A stretch of 64,000 bases of DNA from Aquarana catesbeiana (lineage: Eukaryota > Chordata > Amphibia > Anura > Ranidae), in contig NC_133336.1 in the NCBI RefSeq assembly GCF_042186555.1, positions 184,568,099 to 184,632,098 on the forward strand, written 5' to 3'. The position numbers and the translations under genes are program-made. The notes under the pieces were generated by a model that was not told where the DNA came from, made no database searches, and saw only the letters and a list, made by a program, of their open reading frames with translations. Numbering within the stretch: position 1 is the stretch's first letter; each line of letters starts with the position of its first letter. Of the stretch, positions 44,600-54,530 are shown one piece after another.

Positions 44600-45625
44600 G
44601 TCCCCAGTGCAGCCAGTGTCACCATTGCAGTCAGTGTCACCAATGCAGCCTGCCCGTGTCCACCTGTGTCCCCAGTGCAGTCTGTGTCCCCAGTGCAGCC
44701 GGTGTCCCCAGTGTCCCCAGTGCAGACAGTGTCCCCAATGCAGACAGTGTCACCAATGCAGCCTGCCTGTGTCCACCTGTGTCCCCAGTGCAGCCAGTGT
44801 CCCCAGTGCAGCCGGTGTCCCCAGTGCAGCCAGTGTCCCCAGTGCAGCCAGTGTCACCAATGCAGCCTGCCCGTGTCCACCTGTTTCCCCAGTGCAGTCT
44901 GTGTCCCCAGTGCAGCCGGTGTCCCCAGTGCAGCCGGTGTCCCCAATGCAGCCGGTGTCCCCAGTGCAGCCGGTGTCACCAATGCAGTCTGTGTCACCAA
45001 TGCAGTCTGTGTCCCCAGTGCAGCCGGTTTCCCCAGTGCAGCCGGTGTCCCCAGTGCAGCCTGCCCGTGTCCACCTGTGTCCCCAGTGCAGTCTGTGTCA
45101 CCAGTGCAGCCGGTGTCACCAATGCAGTCGGTGTCCCCAGTGCAGCCGGTGTCCCCAGTGCAGCCAGTGTCCCCAGTGCAGCCTGCCCGTGTCCACCTGT
45201 GTCCCCAGTGCAGTCTGTGTCACCAGTGCAGCCGGTGTCCCCAGTGCAGCCGGTGTCCCCAGTGCAGCCGATGTCCCCAGTGCAGCCTGCCCGTGTCCAC
45301 CTATGTCCCCAGTGCAGTCGGTGTCCCCAGTCCAGCCAGTGTCACCAATGCAGCCAGTGTCACCAATGCAGCCTGCCCGTGTCCACCGGTGTCCCCAGTG
45401 CAGACAGTGTCCCCAGTGCAGACAGTGTCCCCAATGCAGACAGTGTCACCAATGCAGCCTGCCCGTGTCCACCTGTGTCCCCAGTGCAGTCTGTGTCCCC
45501 AGTGCAGCCGGTGTCACCAATGCAGCCGGTGTCACCAATGCAGCCGGTGTCACCAATGCAGCCTGCCCGTGTCCACCAGTGCCACCTATGTCCCCAGTGC
45601 AGCCTGTGCCACCGGTGCAGCCTCA
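44600..45625 (+). repeat. GTCCCCAGTGCAGCC minisatellite with higher-order structure
   Basis: Fifteen-base units (GTCCCCAGTGCAGCC, GTCACCAATGCAGTC and variants), periodically interrupted by CTGCCCGTGTCCACCTGT. This gives larger units of roughly 100-150 bp that recur about eight times. All three plus frames stay open for more than 400 codons because the unit is a multiple of three without stops. These are not genes. Confidence 0.95.
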
Positions 45626-45627
45626 AG

Positions 45628-45870
45628 GGGGTGGTGGTGGTACTGGAGGGGGGTGGTGGTGGCACTGGAGGGGGGGTGGTGGTGGTACTGGAGGGGGGTG
45701 GTGGTGGTACTGGAGGGGGGTGGTGGTGGTACTGGAGGGGGGTGGTGGTGGTACTGGAGGGGGTGGTGGTGGCACTGGAGGGGGGTGGTGGTGGTACTGG
45801 AGGGGGGTGGTGGTGGTACTGGAGGGGGTGGTGGTGGCACTGGAGGGGGGTGGTGGTGGTACTGGAGGGG
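45628..45870 (+). repeat. G-rich minisatellite
   Basis: About 11 units of GGGGGGTGGTGGTGGTACTG followed by GAG, 21-24 bp, some with GCACTG instead of TACTG. It follows the 15-bp array directly and lies in the same nested element. Dense G-runs on the plus strand could form quadruplexes. Confidence 0.93.
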
Positions 45871-46598
45871 GACCTCTTACTGATCCCATCCCCCCACCAC
45901 CACCACTGATCTCATCCCTATCCCCCCACCCCCCATCTCCTCTGTTGTAGAGGTGATGGGGGGTGGGGGGGATAGGGATGAGATCAGTGGTGGTGGAGGG
46001 GGGATGGGATCAGTAAGAGGCAGAGCCGCAGAGGTGGTGGAGGTTGGGATCGATCGATTGGAGTGCAAAATGGGGACTTACCGCCAATCAATCGATCGAT
46101 TCCCCCTCCTCAGAAGTCAGAACGAAGTCAGAAACAATCCTTCGGAATCGGCGTGCCTGCTCCTCCAGCCCAGGATGCTTTGCTTGCCTCAGGACAGGAC
46201 AGGTCACACGCCACCGTAGGTACTGCACACTGCACAGAAGCAGAGGGCAGAGCTCCTCCCCCGCCTTCAGTGAATTGGTGTGCTTCATTGTCCTCCCCGC
46301 CTCCCTTCCAGTCTCTCTTTCTGGATAGGCGGGGCGGAGCCCACACAGCCCCTCAGGCCTCAGCTCAGCGCTTCTCGTGCAGCCGGCGTAGCGGGTGAAA
46401 GCCCCCCTCCCTCCCGACACAGTGAAACATGATGGAGACACACACACACACCTCCGGACAGTCAGGTGGGCCCCTCACACGGCGGGCGGACCCCTCACAC
46501 GGCCGGCGGGCGGGCGGCTGATGGGCCCCTCTGAAGTGGTGGAGAACTAGGGCCCAGTCGCACTTGCGACTGTTGCTACCCCTATAATTCCGCCACTG
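45871..46598. other. GC-rich right part of the nested hAT element
   Basis: Contains mirrored CCCCCACC/GGTGGGGG blocks (45,890-45,990), a complementary ATCGATCGATTGG/CCAATCAATCGATCGAT pair (46,048-46,100), and CACACACACACA near 46,438. No supported gene despite several overlapping frames. Confidence 0.6.
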
Positions 46599-48605
46599 AG
46601 ATAAGGTCCGCAACCTTACCCTTGTAACGTGGATCAAGGAGGGTTGCCAGCCAGTATTGGTCCTTCTCCTTGATACCACGAATACGAGGATCATTACGCA
46701 GGCTTTGCAGGATCAGGGAGGCCATGCAGCGTAGGTTTGCTGAGGCATTCGGTCCGGAGTCCTCTGGGTCACTAAGGAAGACATGGTCCGCAGCCACCTC
46801 CTCCCAGCCACGTACAAGTCCATGTGTTTCTTGGGACTGATCCCTTAAAGACTGCTGCTGATGCTGAGTGCCAGGCTCCACCTCCATACTGACACAATCT
46901 TCCTGCTCCTCCTCCTCCTCTTCCTGTGTGATCGGCGGGCACGCAGGAACACTGTCTGGATAAAGGGGGCCTTGAGAGCTAAGAAAGTCCTCCTCTTACT
47001 GCCTCTGTTCTGCCTCAAGTGCCCTGTCCATTATTCCACGCAGCGTGTGCTCCAACAGGTGGACAAGGGGGACAGTGTCACTGATGCATGCACTGTCACT
47101 GCTCACCATCCTCGTGGCCTCCTCAAATGGTGACAGGACAGTGCATGCATCCCTGATCATGGCCCACTGGTGTGGGGAAAAAAAACAAGCTCCCCTGACC
47201 CTGTCCTGGTGCCACAGCCGCACAAGTACTCATTGATGGCCCTCTGCTGCGTGTGCAGCCGCTGCAGCATGGCCAACGTTGAGTTCCACCTGGTGGGCAT
47301 GTCACAGATTAGGCGATTCTTGGGCAGGTTAAACTCCTTTTGGAGGTCCGTCAGCCGAGCACTGACATTATATGACCAGCGGAAATGCACACAGACTTTC
47401 CTGGCCTGCCTCAGGACATCCTGTAAGCCCGGGTACCTGCCCAAGAACCGCTGCACCACCAAGTTAAGGATGTGAGCCAACAGGGCACATGGGTCATTTG
47501 TCCCTGTCAGAGGGCAGAGAGGAGGTTGGTGCCATTGTCACAAACCACCATTCCTGCCTTAAGTTGGCGTGGCGTCAACCATCTCTGAACCTGCCCCTGC
47601 AGAGCTGACAGAACCTCTGCCCCAGTGTGGCTCCTGCCCCCCAAGCACACCAGCTCAAGCACCGCATGGCATCTTTTGGCCTGCGTACTTGCGTAGCCCC
47701 TTGAACGGCTACGGAGCACCGCTGGTTCCGAGGACAAAGCACAGGAAGAGGCCATGGAGGAAGAAGAAGAGGAGGGGGTGGAGGAGAGAGGTGTGTCACA
47801 ATCATTAGCATTTTGGAGGCGTGGTGGCGGAACAACCTCCAACACTACTGCACCTTGTCCTGCATCCTTCCCAGCTGCCAGCAGAGTCACCCAATGCGTG
47901 GTGAAACTTAGGTAACGTCCCTGTCCATGCCTGCTGGACCATGAGTCAGCGGTAATATGCACCTTACCGCTGACCGCCCTGTCCAGCGAGGCATGGATAT
48001 TGCCTTCCACATGCCGGTAGAGAGCCGGGATCGCCTTCCGTGAGAAAAAATGGCGTTTGGGTACCTGCCACTGAGGAACCGCACATTCCACAAACTCATG
48101 GAAGGGGGCAGAGTCTACCAACTGAAAAGGCAGCAGTTGAAGTGCTAGCAATTTTGCCAAGCTAGCATTCAACCGCTGGGCATGTGGATGGCTGGGAGCA
48201 AACTTCTTTCAGCTGGGGCAGGGAAATTTGCCTGGTACAATCTGACGTCGGTGTACCAAAAGCAGATTGCCCACAAGTACTTGGCTGTGACACACCTAAT
48301 TCTACACCTTCATTCCTCTCAGTGCAGGTCTCAGAGAGGACTGAAGGTATAGTGGGGTTGGAGATCTCAGCTGATGAGGAGCAAGGAGAGGTCCTCCTTG
48401 TTCTTTGGTGTGGGTCTTTTAGATACGCTTGCCAACGAACTGCATGGCAGGTCAACATATGTCTGGTCAAGCACGTGGTACCCAAGCGGGAGATGTTTTG
48501 GCCACGCGAGATACGCTTGAGACATATGTTGCAAATAGCAGCGGTGCGATCTGATGCACTCTTCTCAAAAAAGGCCCACACCAAAGAACTTTTTGAATGC
48601 AATAC

Positions 48606-48690
48606 TGACACATAATCACACACATAGGTTGGACTTGATGGACTTGTGTCTTTTTTCAACCTCACCTACTATGTAACTATGTAACTAATA
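48606..48690 (-). mobile_element. Short retroelement-like tail inserted in the hAT gene
   Basis: Contains TAATCACACACATAGGTTGG, then ACTTGATGGACTTGTGTC, TTTTTTCAACCTCACCTACT and ATGTAACTATGTAAC. It interrupts the coding strand between the upstream ORF and the BED finger. The first part matches the repeat in MCL1 intron 1 at 36,590-36,645. The duplicated ATGTAACT may be part of its terminus. Confidence 0.6.
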
Positions 48691-48743
48691 ACGCGCAGAG
48701 ACTGCAGCGCCCTGCACATGTGGAGCTTTGGGGTGTGATGCAG

Positions 48744-49386
48744 TCAAGGTGCTGCCCTTAGGCTGGCCCCTGGAGGGCATCCTGCCTCGTTGGTGATGTG
48801 CCGCCTCCTCCTCCTCCTCTCAGGCACCCACGTTGAGTCAGTGACCTCATCATCCCCTCTGTCCTCATCACTGGAGCAAACCAGGCAGTATGCTGCAGCA
48901 GGGGGAGCATGACTGCCAGATTGCTGTCCTTCTTGGGCACCCCCTCTGTCCGTGCTCACGTTACTGCCTTCATCGAGCTCAGTATCATCATCAGAGCCTT
49001 CCAAACGCTGGGCATCCTCCTGGAGCATTGTACACTGTGGTCAAACAGTTCGAGGGACTCCTCAGGAGGACATGGTGGGGCTAGGGAAGGAGTCACTGAT
49101 GACATTGAGCCAAGGGAAGAGGCCGCTGCTTTGCCAGACAAAGTACCCTGGGCATGGGTGAGAGAGGATGAGGAGGATGAGGACGGCTTGGTCATCCACT
49201 CGACCAAGTCTTCCGCATGTTCGGCTCAACACGGCCAGCTGCCGAAAAAAATGCCAAGCGTGTCCCACGGCCACGTGCTGATGAGGATGCACCATCTCCA
49301 CGACCAGCACTAGACACAGAGCCTGCTTGCCCTCTCTTATTGGCTTGTGACTGCCTGCCTCTCCTTCTTGGCCTTCCAGACATACT
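48744..49386 (-). pseudogene. Upstream ORF of the hAT element, unknown function
   Basis: Read from about 49,386 the frame starts 'MSGRPRRRGRQSQANKRG' and continues 'SSSARGRGTRLAFF'. It changes frame near 49,205 to 'MTKPSSSSSSSLTHAQGT', then near 49,025 to an acidic stretch 'LEGSDDDTELDEGSNVSTD' and a basic 'PERRRRRRHI'. Thus a basic, an Ser-rich, an acidic and a second basic segment precede the BED transposase on the same strand. It could be the transposase N-terminus or a separate protein. Two frameshifts make it non-functional here. Confidence 0.55.
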
Positions 49387-49410
49387 AATGGCCTGTAGCT
49401 GCACTAAGCT

Positions 49411-49437
49411 GGGATATATATATATATATATATATAT
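49411..49437. repeat. (TA)n microsatellite
   Basis: About 12 TA dinucleotides just upstream of the hAT ORF start. Confidence 0.9.
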
Positions 49438-49549
49438 GTACTGATACTGCAGCTAGCAAAATCAACTGCCTGCCTGTAGTATGAGAACACCACCAACCTT
49501 CTACAGGTAGCTTTAGCTGAACACTGTGCAGAGCTCGCAAAAAACTAAC

Positions 49550-50895
49550 TTGTAGCTTTTTTAGCTGCCTGCGGTAGTGATAGGATCAGGAAAACACCAC
49601 CAACCTTCTACAGGTAGCTTTAGGTGAACACTGTGCAGAGCTCGCAAAAAAATAACTTGTAGGTTTAGCTGGACACTGTGAGGAGGACGCACAGCACTAA
49701 CTTGTAGTTTTAGCTGAACACTGTGAGGTGGACGCACCACACTAACTTGTAGTTTTAGCTGAACACTGTGAGGTGGACGCACCCCACTAACTTGTAGTTT
49801 TAGCTGAACACTGTGAGCAGGACGCACTGCACTAACTGTAAATAGTCTAGCTGCCTGACTGTGGTACTAATAGGATCAAAAGAACACCAGCAATTTTCTT
49901 CAGGTAGCTGTAAATACTGTAACAAGACAAGCCTGCCTGTCAGTAAGAAGATAACAGGAACAGATCTAGCTGAACACTGTGAGCAGGACGCACAGCACTA
50001 ACTTGTAGTTTTAGCTGAACACTGTGAGCAGGACGCACCGCACTAACTTCTAGGTTTAGCTGAACACTGTGAGGTGGACGTACCCCACTAACTTGTAGTT
50101 TTAGCTGAACACTGTGAGCAGGACGCACCGCAATAACTTCTAGGTTTAGCTGAACACTGTGAGGTGGACGCACCGCACTAACTTGTAGTTTTAGCTGAAC
50201 ACTGTGAGCAGGACGCACTGCACTAACTGTAAATAGTCTAGCTGCCTGACTGTGGTACTAATAGGATCAAAAGAACACTAGCAATTTTCTTCAGGTAGCT
50301 GTAAATACTGTAACAAGACAAGCCTGCCTGTCAGTAAGAAGATAACAGGAACGGATCTAGCTGAACACTGTGAGCAGGACGCACTGCACTAACTTGTAGC
50401 TTTAGATGAACACTGTGCAGAGGTCTCACTACACTAACTTGTAGGTTTAGCTGAACACTGTGAGCAGGACGCACAGCACTAACTTCTAGGTTTATCTGAA
50501 CACTGTGAGGTGGACGTACCCCACTAACTTGTAGCTTTAGATGAACACTGTGGAGAGGTCTCACTACGCTAACTTGTAGGTTCAGCTGAACACTGTGAGG
50601 AGGACGCACAGCACTAACTTGTAGTTTTAGCTGAACACTGTGAGGTGGACGCACCACACTAACTTGTAGGTTTAGCTGAACACTGTGAGCAGGACGCACC
50701 CCACTAACTTGTAGGTTTAGCTGAACACTGTGAGCAGGACGCACCGCACTAACTTGTAGGTTTAGCTGAACACTGTGAGGTGGACGCACCACACTAACTT
50801 GTAGGTTTAGCTGAACACTGTGAGCAGGACGCACCCCACTAACTTGTAGTTTTAGCTGAACACTGTGAGCAGGACGCACTGCACTAACTGTAAAT
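49550..50895. repeat. ~55-bp minisatellite with higher-order units, hAT 5' region
   Basis: Repeats of TTAGCTGAACACTGTGAGCA, then GGACGCACCGCACTAACTTG, then TAGTT. A longer spacer (CTAGCTGCCTGACTGTGGTA, then CTAATAGGATCAAAAGAACA, then CTGTAACAAGACAAGCCTGC) recurs at about 49,849, 50,229 and 50,897, dividing the array into blocks. It lies between the right terminus and the ORFs, where promoter or transposase-binding sites would be expected. Minus-strand open frames across it are compositional. Confidence 0.92.
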
Positions 50896-51145
50896 AGTCT
50901 AGCTGCCTGACTGTGGTACTAATAGGATCAAAAGAACACCAGAAATTTTCTTCAGGTAGCTGTAAATACTGTAACAAGACAAGCCTGCCTGTCAGTAAGA
51001 AGATAACAGGAATGGATCTAGCTAAACTGAATACAGTGTATATATATATATGCAACACCTGGGATGCATATATATACACAATACACTGTAAGTGCAGCTA
51101 ACTGACTGACTGTTCTGCCTAATCTATCTAACTCAAATCAAATGA

Positions 51146-51172
51146 CACTGTCTCTCTCTCTCTCTCTCTCTA
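51146..51172. repeat. (CT)n microsatellite
   Basis: About 12 CT dinucleotides in the hAT right subterminal region. Confidence 0.9.
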
Positions 51173-51600
51173 TCTATGAACGGCGGAACACACACTACAC
51201 AGGGCCGCCGTGCAGGCGGCCTTATATAGTGTGGGGCATGTGCTAAATCCCCTGAGCCATAATTACGGCTCTCTGTTCAGACGGCGCTGTGATTGGCCAA
51301 GCATGCGGGTCATAGTGCATGCTTGGCCAATCATCAGCCAGCAATGCAATGCGATGCCGCAGTGAATTATGGGCCGTGACGCGCCACACGAATTTGGCGC
51401 GAACGGCCCATATCGTTCGCAATTCGGCGAACGGGCGAACAGGCGATGTTCGAGTCGAACATGGGTTCGACTCGAACACGAAGCTCATCCCTAGTGTTGA
51501 CGTGCGCCGGGTGGAAATGGAACATGTGACACTTAGCTCCCACACACGCTCCAGTGTGACTGTTTTCAGATGACTTGAAGATTTCTTTGCACTTTTTTTT

Positions 51601-51663
51601 AGGGCTCATTCACATATGAGGTGAATGAGCCCTAAAATTGCTACCACCCCCCCCCCCCCCCCC
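51601..51663. repeat. Palindrome GGGCTCATTCAC plus poly-C
   Basis: GGGCTCATTCACATATGAGG then TGAATGAGCCC form a hairpin, followed by a C-homopolymer (51,647-51,663). The GGGCTCATTCACA motif also occurs at 41,666-41,678, just outside the small MITE. The two may be ends of one older element that both hAT insertions entered. Confidence 0.55.
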
Positions 51664-51869
51664 AATTGCTACATCCTTTAGCTGCAGAGGCAGGGTTGTA
51701 CACATGGCCCAACCGCAGCAGGACGTACACCCCCTATTGCTTTTTTCAGTGGGGTATCACCCGCCAAACGCAACCCATTCAAGTGAAGGAGGCTGCTCTA
51801 CAATCACGTACAAATTCATGTGGTTGCGGCACACCAGTGCAGCATTTCAGGGGTTAAAGCAGACGGAGA

Positions 51870-53090
51870 GTAAGGGCTAGATTAAACTTGCTTCAAAACA
51901 AGGCTTTGGGCAGGCTTTGTTAAAGCTCTCTGAACGCTAGTTAAGGCCCCTGTCACTAAATAAAATGGTTAGCTTACAGTCCTGTTTATAACTTGCTTTT
52001 GCTTGGTGCTTCGATGAGGCTTCGGTGGGGCTCAATGAGACTTTGGTGGAGCTTCGATGAGCCTTTGGTGGGGCTTTGGTGGGACTTCGGTGAGGCTTCG
52101 GTGGGGCTTCGATGAGGCTTCTGTGGGGCTTCGATGAGGCTTTGTTGGGGCTTCAGTGAGGATTCGTGGGGCTTCGATGAGGCTTCGGTGGGGCTTCAGT
52201 GCTTTGGTGGGGCTTCAGTGGGGCTTTAAGCAAGCTTTGCTTCTATGGAGGCTTTGAAGACGCTTTGAAGCACCACTAAGGGCTAATTTACACTTGCTTG
52301 GACTTCAACACACATTAACGGCTAGTTTACACTTGCTTCAAAACAAGGCTTTGGACACGTTTTGTTAAAGTTCTCTGAACGCCAGTCAAATCTTCTGTCA
52401 CTAAATAGAATGGTTAACTTACAGTCCTGTTTACACCTTGCTTTTGCTTTGCTTTGGCTTCACTGCAAAAATTATACCCCATGTAGCTTTAGTAGTGCTT
52501 TAAAGCACCTTCAAAGCCTCCATAGAAGTCTATGGCAAAGCTTGCTTGAAGCCCCACTGAAGCTGTACTGAAGACTCATCAAAGCCTCACGAAGCCTCAC
52601 CGAAACCCCACCAAAGGCTCATCAAAGCCCCACTGAAGCTTCACCGAAGCCTCATCGAAGCACCAAGCAAAAGCAAAGTGTAAACAGTCTCCTGTCACTA
52701 AATAAAATGGTTAGCTTACAGTCCTGTTTACACCTTGCTTTTGCTTTGCTTTGGCTTCACTTCAAAAATGATACCCCATGTAGCTTTAGTGGTGCTTCAA
52801 AGCGCCTTCAAAGCCTCCATAGAAGTCTATGGCAAAGCTTGCTTGAAGCCCCACTGAAGCTACAACAAAGCCTCACCGAAGCCCCACCAAAGGCTCACCG
52901 AAGCCTTATTGAAGCACCAAGCAAAAGCAAGGTGTAAACAGGACTGTAAGCTAACCATTTTATTTAGTGACAGGAGCTTTGACGGGCATTCAGAGAGCTT
53001 TAACAAAGCCTGTCCGAAGCCTTGTTTTGAAGCAAGTGTAAACTAGCCGTTAAATTATGTTGAAGCCGAAGCAAGTGTAAATGAGCCCTA
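51870..53090. mobile_element. Foldback element with GCTTCGGTGGG minisatellite
   Basis: A terminal module (ACTTGCTTCAAAACAAGGCT, then TGTTAAAGCTCTCTGAACGC, TCACTAAATAAAATGGTTAG, CTTACAGTCCTGTTTA) is at 51,885-52,000, repeated directly at 52,325-52,450, and inverted at 52,925-53,050. A further partial copy is at 52,685-52,765. Between them are arrays of GGCTTCGGTGGGGCTTCGAT (52,010-52,230) and the complement ACCGAAGCCCCACCAAAGGC (52,560-52,680; 52,865-52,920). Non-coding. Confidence 0.85.
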
Positions 53091-53158
53091 AGTGAAACAA
53101 CACCTATCCACTGAATGCCAAATGCTCCCTGAAAAGCAATCGAAATGCGGATGCCTTA

Positions 53159-53575
53159 TGCCCCGTACACACGAGCGGAATTTCCGTCGGAAAAAACTTG
53201 GATGGTTTTTCCGACGGAATTCCGCTCAAGCTTGGCTTGCATGTCACACAAAAGTTCTTTCACAAAACTTTCGACCGTCAAGAACGCGGTGACGTACAAC
53301 ACTACGACAAGCCAAGAAAATTAAGTTCAACGCTTCCGAGCATGCGTCGAATTGTTTCCGAGCATGCGTAGGAATTTTGCGTGTCGGAATTGGTACAGAC
53401 GATTGGAATTTCCGATCAGTACTTTTTCCAACTGAAAAATAGAGAACCCGCTCCCAGTCTTTTGCTGGCTGGAATTCTGCCAGCAAAAGTCCGATAGAGC
53501 ATACACACGGTCAGAATTTCTGACCAACAGCTCACATCTTTTGCTGGCAGAATTTCTGATCGTGTGTATGGGGCA
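53159..53575. mobile_element. Harbinger-like MITE with TTA duplication, copy 2
   Basis: TGCCCCGTACACACGA and TCGTGTGTATGGGGCA, flanked by TTA (53,156-53,158; 53,576-53,578). The subterminal block TTTCCGTCGGAAAAAA, then TTTTTCCGACGGAA, forms a hairpin. The ends are related to the element at 15,712-16,105; the interior differs. Confidence 0.88.
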
Positions 53576-53578
53576 TTA

Positions 53579-54055
53579 GGCTCCATTGTGCAACTTTTGA
53601 TGCAACTTTTTGGATGGAAGTGACTTTGGCTTTGACCGATGATAATGGATAACTGTTGCCCAACTGTCACTGTATAACATTCAGGTGCAACTTTTGAGGG
53701 GTTTACTTTGCGGTCTATGGCACTCAAGTTGTATGAAAGTCAGAGCAAAGTAGTGCAGGAACTTTTTTAAAGTCACTGCAACTTTAAGTTGCACATATTT
53801 GAACGGTTGTCATTGAAAAATGTAAAAAAAAATAAAAAAAATAATACATTTTAGAAAATGATGATGCTAAGGTTGGATACACACTATACAATCTTCTTTA
53901 GATTTTTTTCCTTTAGATTTACCAAAACCATATAATATGAGGTCAAACCTAAACACTTTCGATTTGCATGCAATCAGGCAGGCCCTTGTACTACTTAGTT
54001 GAAGGTAAATCTAAAGGAAATTAAACAACAAAAGTTGTATGGTGTGTATCCAGCT
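53579..54055. other. Non-coding stretch, nothing recognised
   Basis: TAAGGTTGGATACACACTAT near 53,870 and ATGGTGTGTATCCAGCTTA near 54,038 are complementary, so a small MITE may occupy about 53,868-54,056. No gene. Confidence 0.5.
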
Positions 54056-54530
54056 TAAAGCGGGATTCCGTCCTAAAAAAAAAAAAATGTTAAAGTCAGC
54101 AGCTACTAACACTGTAGCTACTGACTTTAAATAAGTACTTACCTGTCCCGGGTGCCCGTGATGTCGGCCGCCCGAGGCCGACCCGTCCCTCGGCTCTCGG
54201 GTCCCCGCACCGCCATCCTAGGAAAGGGAAACAGGCAGTGGAGCCTTGCGGCTTCACTGCCAGTTTCCTATTGCGCATGCGTGAGCGGCGCTCCGTTCTG
54301 TGAATGGCCCCGCGGTGTTCTGGGAACACACACAGTTCCCAGAAGACAACGGGGCCGCTCACCGAGGAGAAGAACTCACCGCGGAATAGGAAGAGGCAGA
54401 TTAGGAAGACTGCCTAGCAACAAGGGTTTAGGTAAGTTTAATTTTTTTTTTTTTTCAAATTTTTTTTTTAAATTTTTTTTAGGATTTTTGGTGATTTTTT
54501 TTTTTTTTCAGGGTGGCCCTCCACTTTAAG
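54056..54530 (-). mobile_element. GCGGAGTTCC-type MITE, copy 2
   Basis: Begins TTAAAGCGGGATTCCGTCCT and ends GGCCCTCCACTTTAAG. The interior carries AGTCAGCAGCTACTAACACT, then GTAGCTACTGACTTTA, and ACTTACCTGTCCCGGGTGCC, the same landmarks in reverse order as the copy at 10,504-10,979. Two T-rich tracts lie near its right end. Confidence 0.75.

Larger units (their letters stand above)
44452..46598. mobile_element. hAT element nested inside the hAT transposase
   Basis: CAGAGGCGTAACTAGAAACC opens it and GCTACCCCTATAATTCCGCC with ACTG closes it, the CAGTGGCG-type end of a hAT element. AGATAAGG flanks both sides (44,444-44,451; 46,599-46,606), a perfect 8-bp duplication. Inside are two minisatellites and about 700 bp of GC-rich DNA with no transposase. 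Removing it restores contiguity of the transposase sequence on either side. Confidence 0.94.
43893..48605 (-). pseudogene. BED-finger hAT transposase, disrupted
   Basis: Read from 48,605 down, it starts with a BED zinc finger ('SLVWAFFEKSASDRTAAICN' with CNIC and the HMLTCH His pair). Next is the RNase-H-like core with the first Asp in 'GKVHITADSWSS' (about 48,020) and the second in 'GMVVCDNGTNLL' (47,520), then 'CDMPTRWNSTLAML' (47,290), 'LDPRYKGKVADL' (46,620), and the hATC dimerisation domain 'CPASSVLSERTFSAAGGF' (43,990-44,060). A 2,147-bp insertion splits it between 44,452 and 46,598. Frames change near 48,170, 47,490, 47,200 and 46,900, so it is not functional. Confidence 0.92.
41894..51493 (-). 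mobile_element. 9.6-kb hAT element with perfect 8-bp duplication
   Basis: The ends are TAGGGATGAGCCGAACACCC and AACACGAAGCTCATCCCTA, with GTGTTGAC on both sides (41,886-41,893; 51,494-51,501). Subterminal sequence holds GTTCGACTCGAAC-type repeats near the right end. On the minus strand it encodes an upstream ORF and a BED-finger hAT transposase, both disrupted. Non-coding parts hold a ~143-bp tandem array, a ~55-bp minisatellite array, and a nested hAT element. The exact duplication argues for a relatively young insertion. Confidence 0.95.

Noticed and set aside
44607..45950. Three overlapping plus-strand frames of 405-447 codons
   Set aside because: They are open only because the 15-bp unit has no stop in any frame. 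Composition is repetitive Cys/Gln/Ser/Pro/Val with no domain.
43893..48605. Domesticated host ZBED gene
   Set aside because: Flanked by intact hAT ends with a target-site duplication, and broken by frameshifts and an insertion. It is a transposon copy, not a conserved host gene.
48184..48615. 143-codon plus-strand frame
   Set aside because: Antisense shadow of the BED-finger region of the hAT transposase.
49561..50879. Minus-strand frames repeating VRPAHSVQLNLQVS
   Set aside because: Translation of the hAT 5' minisatellite. No independent evidence of protein.
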